Source: Leptospiraceae bacterium (lineage in GTDB: Bacteria > Spirochaetota > Leptospiria > Leptospirales > Leptospiraceae). From it: 64,000 bases of DNA. The position numbers were made by a program, and so were the translations under genes. Below the pieces are notes generated by a model. That model made no database searches, was not told the origin of the DNA, and saw nothing but the letters and a program-made list of their open reading frames with translations. Below are positions 27,597 to 36,917 of this stretch, piece after piece. Positions within the stretch are counted from its first letter, which is position 1, and each line of letters starts with the position of its first letter. The stretch lies in assembly GCA_016708435.1 (NCBI GenBank), contig JADJFV010000009.1, forward strand, positions 51,529 through 115,528. Direction: 5' to 3'.

Positions 27597-28262
27597 ATGA
27601 AACTTTGTTTATTCCTCATTCGAAATTTTTTCTTTGCTATTTCTTACTTGTTCTTTTTGGGAGAATTTCTCTCTGCTCAAACCACGCCCTCTGAAGAAAT
27701 AAAGCAATATAGATTTGTAATTGCAAAGACGGGACTTACTCTTAGGACAAGCCCCGATACTGAAGGGGAAGCAGTGGAAACAATTCCCTTTGGTAAGGTA
27801 GTAGAGGTTATTACCGAGTTGCCCGAGACTGTAAATGTGCAGGGAAATATATCCAATTGGTTTGAAGTAAGATACAAATGGAACAAAGGCTATGTAGTCA
27901 GCGGCTATTTAAGTGAAGCCTCAGAAAGCCCTGAGAAGAAAGTTGTAAAGCAAAAAGAGTATTTTGCGACATGGAAAGGGGATTGGAAATGTGGAAAAGA
28001 ATTTTCGAATCTCAAGATAAAAAAGAATGGTAGCTTTTCTGGTTGGTTGTTTGGTGGAGGAGATGATTCCGGCTGTGGTGGAAGTCCGGTGAAAGGAAGC
28101 TGGACGATTAATTCTTTGGGAGAAATTTGCCTAAGAACGAATGCGGACGAATCTTGCTTTTTTATTTTCAATAATAAGCTAATTGCGAATTTGAATTCTG
28201 CGGCAGGGTTCAAAGAAAATTATGAAAGTGAATTTATGAGTGGTCTCTCAAAGGTAAAATAG
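27597..28262 (+). CDS. Exported bacterial SH3-domain protein
   Basis: 221 residues with a signal peptide (hydrophobic to about residue 28, ending FLSAQ). A bacterial SH3 domain spans about 38-105 (GLTLRTSPDTEGEAVETIPF, WFEVRYKWNKGYVVSGYLS). The C-terminal 100 residues contain WKGDWKC, a glycine-rich GGGDDSGCGG segment and paired cysteines, resembling a small lipocalin-like or META-like fold. It is probably periplasmic; whether the SH3 domain binds the cell wall is not shown. Confidence 0.7.
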   Translation: MKLCLFLIRNFFFAISYLFFLGEFLSAQTTPSEEIKQYRFVIAKTGLTLRTSPDTEGEAVETIPFGKVVEVITELPETVNVQGNISNWFEVRYKWNKGYVVSGYLSEASESPEKKVVKQKEYFATWKGDWKCGKEFSNLKIKKNGSFSGWLFGGGDDSGCGGSPVKGSWTINSLGEICLRTNADESCFFIFNNKLIANLNSAAGFKENYESEFMSGLSKVK

Positions 28263-28271
28263 GATTAGCCG

Positions 28272-29099
28272 ATGGAAACAAATCTATACAAAGAATTTGC
28301 GCAAGTCCTTTCCGATGTTGAATATCTAGTCGAAAGAAATGAATTTGAAATCTTTCGATTTGATTTTGAAAAAAATCCTAAAGATTTTCAATTCAAATGG
28401 AATCCAATTCTTACTAGCCCAACCAGGCAATCAGCCACAACAATTACAGCTAGACCAACAGTTCTAGATAAAAATTTTTCCTGTAAACTCTGTCCTAAAA
28501 AAATAGGGGCTATTCGTAATTTTACGCACCGCGGCACAAAACCTGTATTAGTCCTTCACTACACAAGTGAATTTAGAAAAGGGCAGCCTGCGCTTACAAA
28601 GTCAAATCCAAATTTAACGCTGAGGACAAGTGAATCAGAAGATTTATTTGATAGACTCATCAAAAAAGTCTTTGGCTTTAGCTCTAAAGAATTTTACTTT
28701 CAAGAATATCCTGCTTGTTCTTTTAATCACAATGGATCGAGCCCTGAAGATTGGAAAGATAGGATGAATGCCTGTGATACGCATGTGAAAGAAACAATTG
28801 AGTCACACGGGATAAATGCTGTTATCCTTATGGGCTCTGCCGCAGTATTGCGATTTGGCGTAGAAGGCGCAAAAGCTCGCACGGGAAAAATAGAAAATTT
28901 TAGCTTTGGAGGAATTGAATTACCAGTGCTTGTGATTCGTTCCCCCGAAGGAGTTTTCTCTCTCGAAGAAAAAAGAAAAAAACTTGAGTCAAACAAAATA
29001 AGCGACGCTTATAAGCAAGCCAAGAAAGAGGAAGACGAAGTGAAACTTTCTCTTGTAGAGCAATTAACTGGATTAAAAAATACGTTAGGTCTAAATTGA
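28272..29099 (+). CDS. Uracil-DNA-glycosylase superfamily-like protein with iron-sulfur cysteines
   Basis: 275 residues. Four cysteines, Cys71, Cys74, Cys149 and Cys168, have the C-x2-C ... C-x18-C arrangement of family 4/5 uracil-DNA glycosylases. The surrounding text (FQEYPACSFN, CDTHVKETIESHGINAVILMG) fits that fold. The usual catalytic GExPG motif and the HPS-type loop are not recognisable (LVLHYTSEF and IRSPEGVFS occupy those places), so the activity may differ or be lost. Its stop overlaps the priA start by four bases, placing it in a replication-repair unit. Confidence 0.55.
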   Translation: METNLYKEFAQVLSDVEYLVERNEFEIFRFDFEKNPKDFQFKWNPILTSPTRQSATTITARPTVLDKNFSCKLCPKKIGAIRNFTHRGTKPVLVLHYTSEFRKGQPALTKSNPNLTLRTSESEDLFDRLIKKVFGFSSKEFYFQEYPACSFNHNGSSPEDWKDRMNACDTHVKETIESHGINAVILMGSAAVLRFGVEGAKARTGKIENFSFGGIELPVLVIRSPEGVFSLEEKRKKLESNKISDAYKQAKKEEDEVKLSLVEQLTGLKNTLGLN

Positions 29100-31057
29100 T
29101 TCGATACGCAGAAGTTGCCATTAACCTTCCGATTAAAGACGAGGACACTTTAACTTACGAAATTCCTTACGAGATGAAAAATCTAGAAGTAGGGAAGCGC
29201 GTCGAAATAGAAGTTCGTAATAAAAAAATGGAAGGCGTTGTAATCGAAATCCATTCGCTGATTCCAAATTACAAAACCAAATTCATTCAGCGCGTTGTAG
29301 ACAAAGAGCCAATTATCACAACTCCACAAATTGAACTCGGAAAGTGGATGAAAGATTTTTATGTTTCTACACTTGGGGAGTCACTCTATAAAATGATTCC
29401 TACAGGTCGAAGAAATATTTCGGGAGAAAAATTAGACATAGCCGCCGAATCCAAATTGTTAAAATTAAATCCAGACCAACAAAAGGCTTACAAAAACATT
29501 CGCGCCACATTTGGGACAGAATCTACACATTTACTTTATGGAATTACAGGTAGCGGCAAAACAGAAGTATACATTCATTTGATGTATGATTTGCTGAATA
29601 ATACAGATAAGTCGGCAATTTTTCTAGTTCCCGAAATTAGTCTTACCGTGCAAATCTTAAAGCGACTTGAATTGATTTTTGGAGACCAACTGGCAATGCT
29701 TCATTCGGCAATGAAAGTGTCAGAGAAATTTCGTAATTACCAACAGATTCTAAAAGGCGAGAAGCGGATAATCGTGGGAACCCGCAGTGCTATCTTTGCT
29801 CCTGTAAAAAATCTAGGACTCATCATCCTAGATGAAGAGCATGACGGTTCTTACAAAGAGCATTCGAATCCAAGGTATCATGCAAGACAAATTGCGATGC
29901 AAAGATCTAAAATGAGTTTAGCAACTGTTGTGCTTGGCTCAGCAACTCCGTCCATTGAATCTTTTTATCATGCAAAGCGCGGCAATATATCGTTTCACAC
30001 AATGAAAGAAAGGGCGAAATCAGCGGAGCTATCGAAAGTTTTCCTCCAAGAAAAAAAAGACGACAAGGATATAATTAGCGATACACTACTTTTTAAAATC
30101 AAACAGCGACTAGATAAAAAAGAGCAAGTAGTTCTGCTTCTCAATCGTCGTGGACATAGCCCGCTTATTTTTTCTAAAGCAGAAAAGAAAATGTTAGAAT
30201 GTCCGAATTGTTCTACTAATCTTTGCTATCACAACAAGGGCAAAGCCATTTGTCATCTTTGTGGGTATAATGAGAGTTATGGGAAACTAAGTGATCGAAT
30301 GAACGGTGAAATTGAACTCATGGGAGCAGGGACACAAAAGCTAGAAGAATATTTATTAGAAAAATTTCCAACTGCAATCATTGAAAGACTCGATCAGGAT
30401 GCAACTAAGAACAAAGAAATATTAACCGATGTAATTGGTCGCCTAATAGCGCATAAGATTGATATACTCACAGGAACACAAATGATTGCAAAAGGTCTTG
30501 ATGCTTCTCACGTAACTTTAGTCGGTGTAATCAATGCAAACACAGGACTCGGACTTCCTGACTTTAGATCGAGTGAGAGAGTCTATTCCCTATTAACCCA
30601 GGTATCCGGCAGAGCAGGGCGCTCTGAATTAAAAGGGGAAGTCATTATCGAAACTTCGAACAGCACTCACCCAGTGATTCAATTTGCAACAAGACAAAAC
30701 TACGACGAATTCTTCGAACATGAAATTCTAGTGCGAAGAGATTTACTCTATCCTCCTTTTTGCAGGCTCATTCGTCTACTCACTCGCTCAAAACTAGAAA
30801 CCAAATCAGCAGAATCCATCGAATTTATCAAAAAAGAATTAGATATTAGAATAGCAAAATCTGATTTAAAAGACGTAATCGTTCTAGGTCCCGCGCCTGC
30901 TCCCTTTTATAAAATAGATTCAAACTATCGAAATCATATAGTCATCAAATGCAATTCTCTCCAAAAGCTAAGGGATATTATCCGCCAAATCAAAATGTTG
31001 CCCTTACCCGCAGGTGTTTATTTGGAAATAGATATTGACCCGATGGATTTGGTATGA
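29096..31057 (+). CDS. priA: Primosomal protein N' (replication restart helicase)
   Basis: 653 residues from a TTG start that overlaps the preceding stop. The N-terminal DNA-binding domain is followed by helicase motifs: Walker A at 149-156 (GITGSGKT), DEEH at 246-249, GSATPS, and motif VI QVSGRAGR. The zinc-binding insertion is reduced. Only CPNC (369-372) and CHLC (386-389) remain, with neither the first CxxC nor the final CPxCG pair seen in typical PriA. The protein is also somewhat shorter than E. coli PriA. PriA reloads the replicative helicase at stalled forks. Confidence 0.93.
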   Translation: MIRYAEVAINLPIKDEDTLTYEIPYEMKNLEVGKRVEIEVRNKKMEGVVIEIHSLIPNYKTKFIQRVVDKEPIITTPQIELGKWMKDFYVSTLGESLYKMIPTGRRNISGEKLDIAAESKLLKLNPDQQKAYKNIRATFGTESTHLLYGITGSGKTEVYIHLMYDLLNNTDKSAIFLVPEISLTVQILKRLELIFGDQLAMLHSAMKVSEKFRNYQQILKGEKRIIVGTRSAIFAPVKNLGLIILDEEHDGSYKEHSNPRYHARQIAMQRSKMSLATVVLGSATPSIESFYHAKRGNISFHTMKERAKSAELSKVFLQEKKDDKDIISDTLLFKIKQRLDKKEQVVLLLNRRGHSPLIFSKAEKKMLECPNCSTNLCYHNKGKAICHLCGYNESYGKLSDRMNGEIELMGAGTQKLEEYLLEKFPTAIIERLDQDATKNKEILTDVIGRLIAHKIDILTGTQMIAKGLDASHVTLVGVINANTGLGLPDFRSSERVYSLLTQVSGRAGRSELKGEVIIETSNSTHPVIQFATRQNYDEFFEHEILVRRDLLYPPFCRLIRLLTRSKLETKSAESIEFIKKELDIRIAKSDLKDVIVLGPAPAPFYKIDSNYRNHIVIKCNSLQKLRDIIRQIKMLPLPAGVYLEIDIDPMDLV

Positions 31058-31070
31058 GGGGAAAGCTTTA

Positions 31071-31201
31071 TACGAATACATTGCATTGTCCAATTACACT
31101 GCATAGTCCTTGCAGGCTATGCAGGAAGGTATTTCGCTCCGTTGGAGCTTAGCCCCGAATGGGGCGCAATATCTCAGCAAGCCCTTGCCGATGTATTTGT
31201 A
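31071..31201. repeat. Structured MITE-like intergenic element
   Basis: Thirteen-base terminal inverted repeats (31071-31083 and 31189-31201, two mismatches) enclose three small perfect hairpins: GCATAG...CTATGC, GCTCCGTTGGAGC and GCCCCGAATGGGGC. The GCCCCGAATGGGGC type of palindrome is common in intergenic repeats of environmental bacteria. There is no ORF. It sits between priA and panC and may act as a non-autonomous mobile element, an RNA structure or both. Confidence 0.6.
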
Positions 31202-31243
31202 AAGAATCATCTTAAACAATACTTTAACTAAAAGGAAACTTTT

Positions 31244-32098
31244 ATGCAAATCATAAAAAACAAACAAGAACTAAACAAAGAAATTAAAAAGCTAAAATCC
31301 AATGGTAAGATAGTTGGCTTTGCTCCAACGATGGGATTTTTACATGAAGGGCACACTACGCTTTTTACAGAATGCAAAGCTAATACTGATATAACGGTGA
31401 CTTCTATATTTGTAAATCCAGCTCAGTTTAATGACATTAAGGATTACGAGAAGTATCCACGAAATACTGAATCTGATTTGAAGAAGTGTAAAGAGGCTGG
31501 TGTGGATATTGTCTATTTGCCGGAGGTGGAAGATATTTATCCAGAAGGAAAAATTCCGGATCTAACCATGAAAATTCCTCATCTCATGAAAAGTCTTTGT
31601 GCTACTACAAGACCCGGACATTTCGAAGGAGTGCTTCTTGTGATTGCTAATTTATTTCACTCGGTTGAGCCTGACATTGCCTTTTTTGGGTTAAAAGATT
31701 ACCAGCAATTTTTAATTATAAAAGAATTTGCCCGTGCGACTGGATTTAACATGAAAGTCGTTGGGGTGGAAACCATTCGGGAATCGGACGGCCTTGCAAT
31801 GAGTTCTAGAAATGCGAGGCTTTCAAAAGAAGATAGAGAAGCGGCTACTTTGATTCCGAGAGCATTTAAGCTTTGTCGGGATTATATCTTTGCTCGGGGC
31901 AGAGATCCGAAGAAAGTCCGCTCTATTTTTTCAGAAGTGGTTTTAACTTCAGCGAAAATGAGAATTGATTATATCGAAATCTTAAACGCTAAGGATTTGA
32001 GTCCACTCGAAGAATTGACTGGTGAAGTCTTAATTGCCGTTGCAATCTTTTGTGGAGAAGTGCGGCTCATTGATAATATTCGATTGACATTAGTCTAA
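31244..32098 (+). CDS. panC: Pantothenate synthetase
   Basis: 284 residues, typical length. The enzyme joins pantoate and beta-alanine with ATP. Visible motifs are GFAPTMGFLHEGHTTL (HIGH-like nucleotide-binding), SIFVNPAQFN, RPGHFEGVLLV, FGLKDYQQ and GLAMSSRNARL (KMSKS-like loop). An AAGGA ribosome site precedes the ATG. It stands alone among unrelated genes. Confidence 0.97.
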   Translation: MQIIKNKQELNKEIKKLKSNGKIVGFAPTMGFLHEGHTTLFTECKANTDITVTSIFVNPAQFNDIKDYEKYPRNTESDLKKCKEAGVDIVYLPEVEDIYPEGKIPDLTMKIPHLMKSLCATTRPGHFEGVLLVIANLFHSVEPDIAFFGLKDYQQFLIIKEFARATGFNMKVVGVETIRESDGLAMSSRNARLSKEDREAATLIPRAFKLCRDYIFARGRDPKKVRSIFSEVVLTSAKMRIDYIEILNAKDLSPLEELTGEVLIAVAIFCGEVRLIDNIRLTLV

Positions 32099-32130
32099 CT
32101 CAAAATACCCTTCCGCTTATGGAGGTGATC

Positions 32131-32667
32131 ATGGAATGTATCTTAAATCCCGGCGTCCCCTGTGATAATATTATGAACTATGCCTATGTGATTTGGCTTA
32201 TCGTGGGAGTTCTTTTGATTACTTTGGAATTTTTAATTCCAGGTGTGTTCATTGTCTTCTTTGGAATCGGTGCGTTAGTTGCTGGAGGGTTTCATTATCT
32301 GTTCAATTTTGGAATCGGAATGCAGATTGCGATTTGGATTGCCTCCTCGTTTGCCGTTATACTCTTTGGTGCGAAGTTTCTAAAGGATTTATTTCCATCC
32401 GATCAATCCTATGAGCCTACAATGGTTGAGAATGTAAATGGTAGATTTGTATTGGTTATTAAAAATGTCCATGTAGGAAAGAAAGGTGGTAGAATTTCCT
32501 TTCAAGGAACTGATTGGGATGCTCTTTCGACTGACGTTGAAATTCCCAAAGGGAGCTATGCAAAAATAGTGATGCGAGATAATATCACCTATCAAGTTCA
32601 GAGCGCGACCGAAGATGAAATTCAAGCCTATTTGAATTCTATTAAGAAAGTAGAAGAGGAAGATTGA
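32131..32667 (+). CDS. NfeD-like membrane protein
   Basis: 178 residues from the ATG at 32131. An ATG at 32119 is in frame, but the perfect ribosome site GGAGGTGAT (32121-32129) lies between the two and decides for 32131. Three to four membrane helices (about 12-75, YVIWLIVGVLLITLEFLIPG and FFGIGALVAGGFHYLF) are followed by a soluble OB-fold-like domain (about 95-165, GRISFQGTDWDALS). NfeD proteins are usually encoded with SPFH partners, and three SPFH genes follow here. Confidence 0.85.
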   Translation: MECILNPGVPCDNIMNYAYVIWLIVGVLLITLEFLIPGVFIVFFGIGALVAGGFHYLFNFGIGMQIAIWIASSFAVILFGAKFLKDLFPSDQSYEPTMVENVNGRFVLVIKNVHVGKKGGRISFQGTDWDALSTDVEIPKGSYAKIVMRDNITYQVQSATEDEIQAYLNSIKKVEEED

Positions 32668-32668
32668 T

Positions 32669-33190
32669 TTGTCGTTTTTACTGATTCGTCTTTTTTTAGT
32701 TGTAGGAATTCTTTTTCTTCTAGTGTATTTTCTTACCATTGTTATTGTTCCTGAAACTTCTTTTTATATCCAAGAGCGGCTAGGCAGGTATAGCCGCACA
32801 CTCATGCCAGGATTTTATTTTCAAATTCCATTTCTAGATCGAGTTGCCTTTAAGATGACTCGTCAAGAGCAAACTTTAATCATCAAAGATTTACGCTGTC
32901 AGACTATGGATGGCGTTTTTGTTTTGATTGATTCCATTTTTATTTTTCAAATCCAAGATCCTGTGAAAGCAGCCTATGAAGCAGTTGACTATGTGGATGT
33001 TATTCTATACGAATTGCACAGTCATATTTTAGCCGAAATTCAAAACCATCAATCTGACGAAATACTGGCAAGACGTTTCGGAATGAATCAAAGTGTTGTC
33101 AAGCATACGAGTGAGCCTGCAAGGAAACTGGGGCTAAAAATAATCCGCTTCGAAATCCAACAAATGCGTCGAGATGGTAAAATCACTTGA
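32669..33190 (+). CDS. Truncated SPFH/band-7 protein
   Basis: 173 residues from a TTG start one base after the NfeD gene, with GAGGA suitably upstream. A single N-terminal membrane helix leads into a band-7 domain (FYIQERLGRYSRTLMPGFYF, MDGVFVLIDSIFIFQIQDP). It stops at RFEIQQM, exactly where its two downstream paralogues continue into a long coiled coil. The frame just after the stop stays open for about 30 codons, but that sequence is not SPFH-like. It is therefore either a short adaptor paralogue or a truncated copy. Confidence 0.75.
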   Translation: MSFLLIRLFLVVGILFLLVYFLTIVIVPETSFYIQERLGRYSRTLMPGFYFQIPFLDRVAFKMTRQEQTLIIKDLRCQTMDGVFVLIDSIFIFQIQDPVKAAYEAVDYVDVILYELHSHILAEIQNHQSDEILARRFGMNQSVVKHTSEPARKLGLKIIRFEIQQMRRDGKIT

Positions 33191-33264
33191 CGCTATAAAA
33201 GAAAAGAGCTTAAATGAAATCATATTTGAAAATGTTGAAATTTTATATTTAATTAGGAGATACA

Positions 33265-34212
33265 ATGGGCGCGACTTTTACAGTAATTTTTATCATTGCG
33301 ATTATCTTTGTCTATAAGACTTTCATAATCGTTCCAGAGCAATATGCTTATATCAAAGAGCGTTGGGGCAAATACCAGGATCCACCACTTAAACCGGGAT
33401 TTCATTTTTTAATTCCTATCATGGATCGAATTCATTACGAGCATAGTTTGAAAGAGGTGGCGTATGACGTTCCCCCACAGGAATGTATCACCAAAGACAA
33501 CGTCTCTGTAGAAGTAGATGGAATCTTATACATCAAGATTCTAGATCCCGCTAAAACTTCTTACGGAATCGACAACTACTTATTAGCCACAACTCAGCTT
33601 GCAAAGACCACTCTTCGTTCTGAAATAGGAAAGCTTAACCTCGATGATACTTTTTCAGAAAGAGAATCCATCAATCAAAACGTAGTCAGACAAGTAGACC
33701 ATGCTACAGATGCGTGGGGAATCAAAGTTACCCGCTACGAAATTAAAAACATCACTCCACCAAAGCAAGTTCTTCATTCTATGGAGCAACAAATGCGTGC
33801 AGAAAGAGAAAAGCGCGCAGAGATCACTATCTCAGAAGGAGAAAAGGCAGCTCGTATTAACAGATCTCTCGGAGAAAGAAAAGAAGCAATCAATATCTCG
33901 GAAGGGGAAAAACAAAAGCGTATTAACGAAGCAGAAGGACGAGCAATTGAGATCGAAATGATTGCAACGGCTACCGCAACAGGAATTAAAGCAGTAGCTG
34001 AGGCGATTGCGAAAAAGGGCGGGGACGATGCAGTTGATTTGCAGATAACACAGGGTTACCTCGAATCCTTCGGTAAAATTTTAGTCAGTTCAAAAACCAC
34101 TGTTCTTCCTTCTAATATGGCCAATATTGTAGGAGCCTTTGAAGGCTTATCAAAAGTAACCGGTTCTTTTCCAGGCGGAAAGACTATCGAAGTAAAGGGA
34201 GATAAAAAATAA
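33265..34212 (+). CDS. SPFH/band-7 (stomatin-like) protein
   Basis: 315 residues: one N-terminal membrane helix (about 3-22), a band-7 domain (YIKERWGKYQ...LKPGFHFLIPIMDRI, then SVEVDGILYIKILDP) and a long charged helix with the repeated EGEK segments typical of stomatin/prohibitin oligomerisation. The C-terminus is GGKTIEVKGDKK. It overlaps the next SPFH gene by one base, and the two are clear duplicates (EGEKQKRINEAEGRA in both). The set probably forms a membrane microdomain complex with NfeD. Confidence 0.92.
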   Translation: MGATFTVIFIIAIIFVYKTFIIVPEQYAYIKERWGKYQDPPLKPGFHFLIPIMDRIHYEHSLKEVAYDVPPQECITKDNVSVEVDGILYIKILDPAKTSYGIDNYLLATTQLAKTTLRSEIGKLNLDDTFSERESINQNVVRQVDHATDAWGIKVTRYEIKNITPPKQVLHSMEQQMRAEREKRAEITISEGEKAARINRSLGERKEAINISEGEKQKRINEAEGRAIEIEMIATATATGIKAVAEAIAKKGGDDAVDLQITQGYLESFGKILVSSKTTVLPSNMANIVGAFEGLSKVTGSFPGGKTIEVKGDKK

Positions 34213-35135
34213 TGGATATTGTATTAATTGTATTTTGGATAGTTTTCTTTCTTTATATCGGTTTTAAATTCGTTCGTTCTGTTCGAATTGTCGCAGCACA
34301 GGAAGTGTTGATCGTAGAAAGACTTGGTCGATACTACGAAACACTCAATGCCGGACTTCATTTCTTAATTCCATTTGTGGATAAGGTTACTTATGCGCAC
34401 ACTCTCAAAGAGCAAGCCATTGAAGTGCAACCACAGATTTGTATCACAAAAGACAACGTGCAAGTAAAAGTGGACGGAGTGTTGTATCTACAAATTCTAG
34501 ATGCACAAAAAGCAAGCTATGGTATCGAAGACTATCGATTTGCCGCTATTCAATTGGCTCAGACTACTATGCGTGCTGTGATTGGAACTCTCGAACTTGA
34601 CAAAACATTTGAAGCTCGTGATTCAATCAATCATAGAATCGTAGAAGTAGTGGATAATGCAGCCGAGTCGTGGGGAATCCAAGTTAACCGCTACGAGATT
34701 CAAAACTTAAGTCCTCCTAAGACAGTTCTCGAAGCAATGGAAAAACAAAAGACTGCTGAGCTAAATAAGAAAGCTGAGATTTCTCTTTCGGAAGGCGATA
34801 GAGATGCAAAGATCAATCGTTCGGAAGGTTTAAAGCAAGAAGCTGTGAACAAGTCAGAAGGAGAAAAACAAAAACGAATCAATGAAGCAGAAGGTCGTGC
34901 GAAAGAAATTGAATCGATTGCAATTGCAACCTCAAAAGGGATCGAATCGGTAGCCGAAGCCATCAGTGCCTCAAAAGGCAAAGACGCTGTGAAACTCCAA
35001 ATCGTGCAAAGCTTTATCAAGGAGTTTAGTCATCTCGCAAAACCAAATACAGAAATTATATTGCCAATGGATTTAACAAACATTGAGTCAATTACAAGTG
35101 CTGTTACAAAAATTATAGATTCCGAGAAAAGGTAA
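34212..35135 (+). CDS. SPFH/band-7 (stomatin-like) protein
   Basis: 307 residues with the same architecture as the preceding gene: membrane helix, band-7 domain (VEVQPQICITKDNVQVKVDG) and an EGEK-rich coiled coil. Tandem duplication is evident. The C-terminal tail differs (ITSAVTKIIDSEKR). Its one-base overlap with the upstream gene supports equal co-expression, as expected if the two form mixed rings. Confidence 0.92.
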   Translation: MDIVLIVFWIVFFLYIGFKFVRSVRIVAAQEVLIVERLGRYYETLNAGLHFLIPFVDKVTYAHTLKEQAIEVQPQICITKDNVQVKVDGVLYLQILDAQKASYGIEDYRFAAIQLAQTTMRAVIGTLELDKTFEARDSINHRIVEVVDNAAESWGIQVNRYEIQNLSPPKTVLEAMEKQKTAELNKKAEISLSEGDRDAKINRSEGLKQEAVNKSEGEKQKRINEAEGRAKEIESIAIATSKGIESVAEAISASKGKDAVKLQIVQSFIKEFSHLAKPNTEIILPMDLTNIESITSAVTKIIDSEKR

Positions 35136-35139
35136 ACAA

Positions 35140-35931
35140 ATGGCTCTATCTGCTGATCAAATTGTAGAATTGCAAAAACTCCAGAGGCTCTTGAGTCTTC
35201 TGGATAGGACACTCACTGCAGCTAAAAATGATGAGCAGAAGAAAAGAGTCGCAAAAGATATTCAAAAATACAAAGCGAAGATTCTCGCTATTTCGCCTGA
35301 CGGTATTCCGGATAATATCCATAATGCGGTGACAGCACCAAGGCAATCTTCATCCTCTACTAGTTCGACAGCAGATATTGTAAACCCAAATTCAAACATA
35401 TTGTCAAACATTGCTATCATGAAAATATCTCCACACTCTCATGATGCGGAAATAAATCTCATTGCTACACTAATCAATGTAATGGAAACCGAATATGTTC
35501 CCGTCTTAGGAGACTCTCATACTAAGTTCGACTTTTCTCATGCCACAGAGCGAGACACAGTAATAAAGCACCTAGAAAACATTCGTCGCACGATGAAAGT
35601 TCTGACAGAGACTATTGAAGAGTATGCGCTCTCAGAAAAGCAAGACTTTAAAGAGCAATTAGGAAGAATGAAAAATAAACAGTCTAGAATTTTTATTTCC
35701 GAGGCGGGAGAATTGTTTAAAGCCTTTCGCGATTTTTTGGAAAAAGTAGAAGCAGATATGGAAACGGGTGGCGTAGTCGTGATGAATCTTGGAGAGAAAA
35801 TTCATTTCAATTCTAGATTTGAACGGGCTACTTTATTGGAAGGAAAAGATGTTGGATATTGCTTACGCCAGTTTATGGAATTTACACGGGCTGCCATGGA
35901 TAGCGTAAATATTCCTACATTTAAGAAATAA
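35140..35931 (+). CDS. Unknown helical protein next to the SPFH genes
   Basis: 263 residues and no family I recognise. The N-terminal 50 residues form a charged coiled coil (VELQKLQRLLSLLDRTLTAAK). A low-complexity S/T linker follows (about 68-80), then a predominantly helical domain (KQDFKEQLGRMKNKQSRIFI, FRDFLEKVEADMETGGVVVM). No signal peptide or membrane helix is visible. It lies four bases after the last SPFH gene and three bases before pdxA, so it belongs to the same message. Confidence 0.65.
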   Translation: MALSADQIVELQKLQRLLSLLDRTLTAAKNDEQKKRVAKDIQKYKAKILAISPDGIPDNIHNAVTAPRQSSSSTSSTADIVNPNSNILSNIAIMKISPHSHDAEINLIATLINVMETEYVPVLGDSHTKFDFSHATERDTVIKHLENIRRTMKVLTETIEEYALSEKQDFKEQLGRMKNKQSRIFISEAGELFKAFRDFLEKVEADMETGGVVVMNLGEKIHFNSRFERATLLEGKDVGYCLRQFMEFTRAAMDSVNIPTFKK

Positions 35932-35933
35932 AT

Positions 35934-36917
35934 TTGAAAAATATATTTATTACAGAGGGAGATCCCACTGGGATTTCTTATGAAATCTTTGACGAAACTC
36001 TTGACATATTAAAAAGGAAGTCCAAACAATTTCGTTTTATACTTATTTCGAGTCAAAATGAAATTAGCTCCAAGGCAGAAAAAGAATTTTTCTCTATCAA
36101 TTCACGGGTTAGTATAGAATTGGCTCTCACAGATAAAGCAAATGCAAAAATCATATCATTCAAAAACACGATTCTAAATAAGAAAGAAGCGAAAGAGTTA
36201 AAACTTGGTAAGCCCTCTGTTTTAAGCGGTAAAGTATCCTTTGCCTCTCTTCAGACAGCAATAGAATTGCAAAAAAAATTTGGAGGGGATATTATCACTT
36301 TGCCTCTCAGTAAAGAGTGGGTAATTAAATCAGGTATCAAAGATTTCAAAGGACATACAGAAGTATTTGCCACTGAATATAAGAAAAAAACAGTGATGCT
36401 AATGTATGGAAATCATCTAAAAGTCATTCCTCTGACAACGCATATTCCACTCTACAAAGTTAGTTCCGAGCTAAAAAAAATCAACTTGCCAGCTATCGTT
36501 TCGGCAATCCAAAATTCTAAATTGATGCACTCTCCTAAGATTGCATTCTGTGGTCTAAACCCTCACGCAGGCGAGGATGGAAAAATTGGGCAAGAAGAAA
36601 TAGAAACCATCAAACCTTATATAGCGGAAATGAAACGGTTGGGGCTTAACGTTGTCGGACCTATTCCAGCAGATTCTTTATTTATCCCTGAAATATCCAA
36701 GAACTTTGATTTGATATTGGCTTGCTACCACGATCAGGGACTCATTCCGTTTAAGTCAATGGAAGGCAAAAATGGCATCAATGTTACACTTGGACTTGAT
36801 TTTCTAAGAGTATCTCCCGATCATGGAACTGCATTCGATATTGCAGGAAAAAAAATAGCAAATCCTGGAAGTTTAATTCAGTGCATTAAGGTATTGACTC
36901 GACATGGCATTCATTGA
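35934..36917 (+). CDS. pdxA: 4-hydroxythreonine-4-phosphate dehydrogenase
   Basis: 327 residues from a TTG start, chosen because it gives the family N-terminus FITEGDPTGISYE. The metal-binding histidines fit GHTE (mid-protein), LNPHAGEDGKIGQEE and ACYHDQGLIPFK. The C-terminal VTLGLDFLRVSPDHGTAFDI is diagnostic. The enzyme acts in the DXP-dependent pyridoxal-phosphate pathway, which also uses the Dxs product. The 3' end overlaps the next gene by 14 bases. Confidence 0.92.
   Translation: MKNIFITEGDPTGISYEIFDETLDILKRKSKQFRFILISSQNEISSKAEKEFFSINSRVSIELALTDKANAKIISFKNTILNKKEAKELKLGKPSVLSGKVSFASLQTAIELQKKFGGDIITLPLSKEWVIKSGIKDFKGHTEVFATEYKKKTVMLMYGNHLKVIPLTTHIPLYKVSSELKKINLPAIVSAIQNSKLMHSPKIAFCGLNPHAGEDGKIGQEEIETIKPYIAEMKRLGLNVVGPIPADSLFIPEISKNFDLILACYHDQGLIPFKSMEGKNGINVTLGLDFLRVSPDHGTAFDIAGKKIANPGSLIQCIKVLTRHGIH

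Noticed and set aside
33191..33264. Frameshift continuation of the short SPFH gene
   Set aside because: The alternative frame stays open for about 30 codons but shows no SPFH coiled-coil features, so a slip is not supported as it is for the other five genes.
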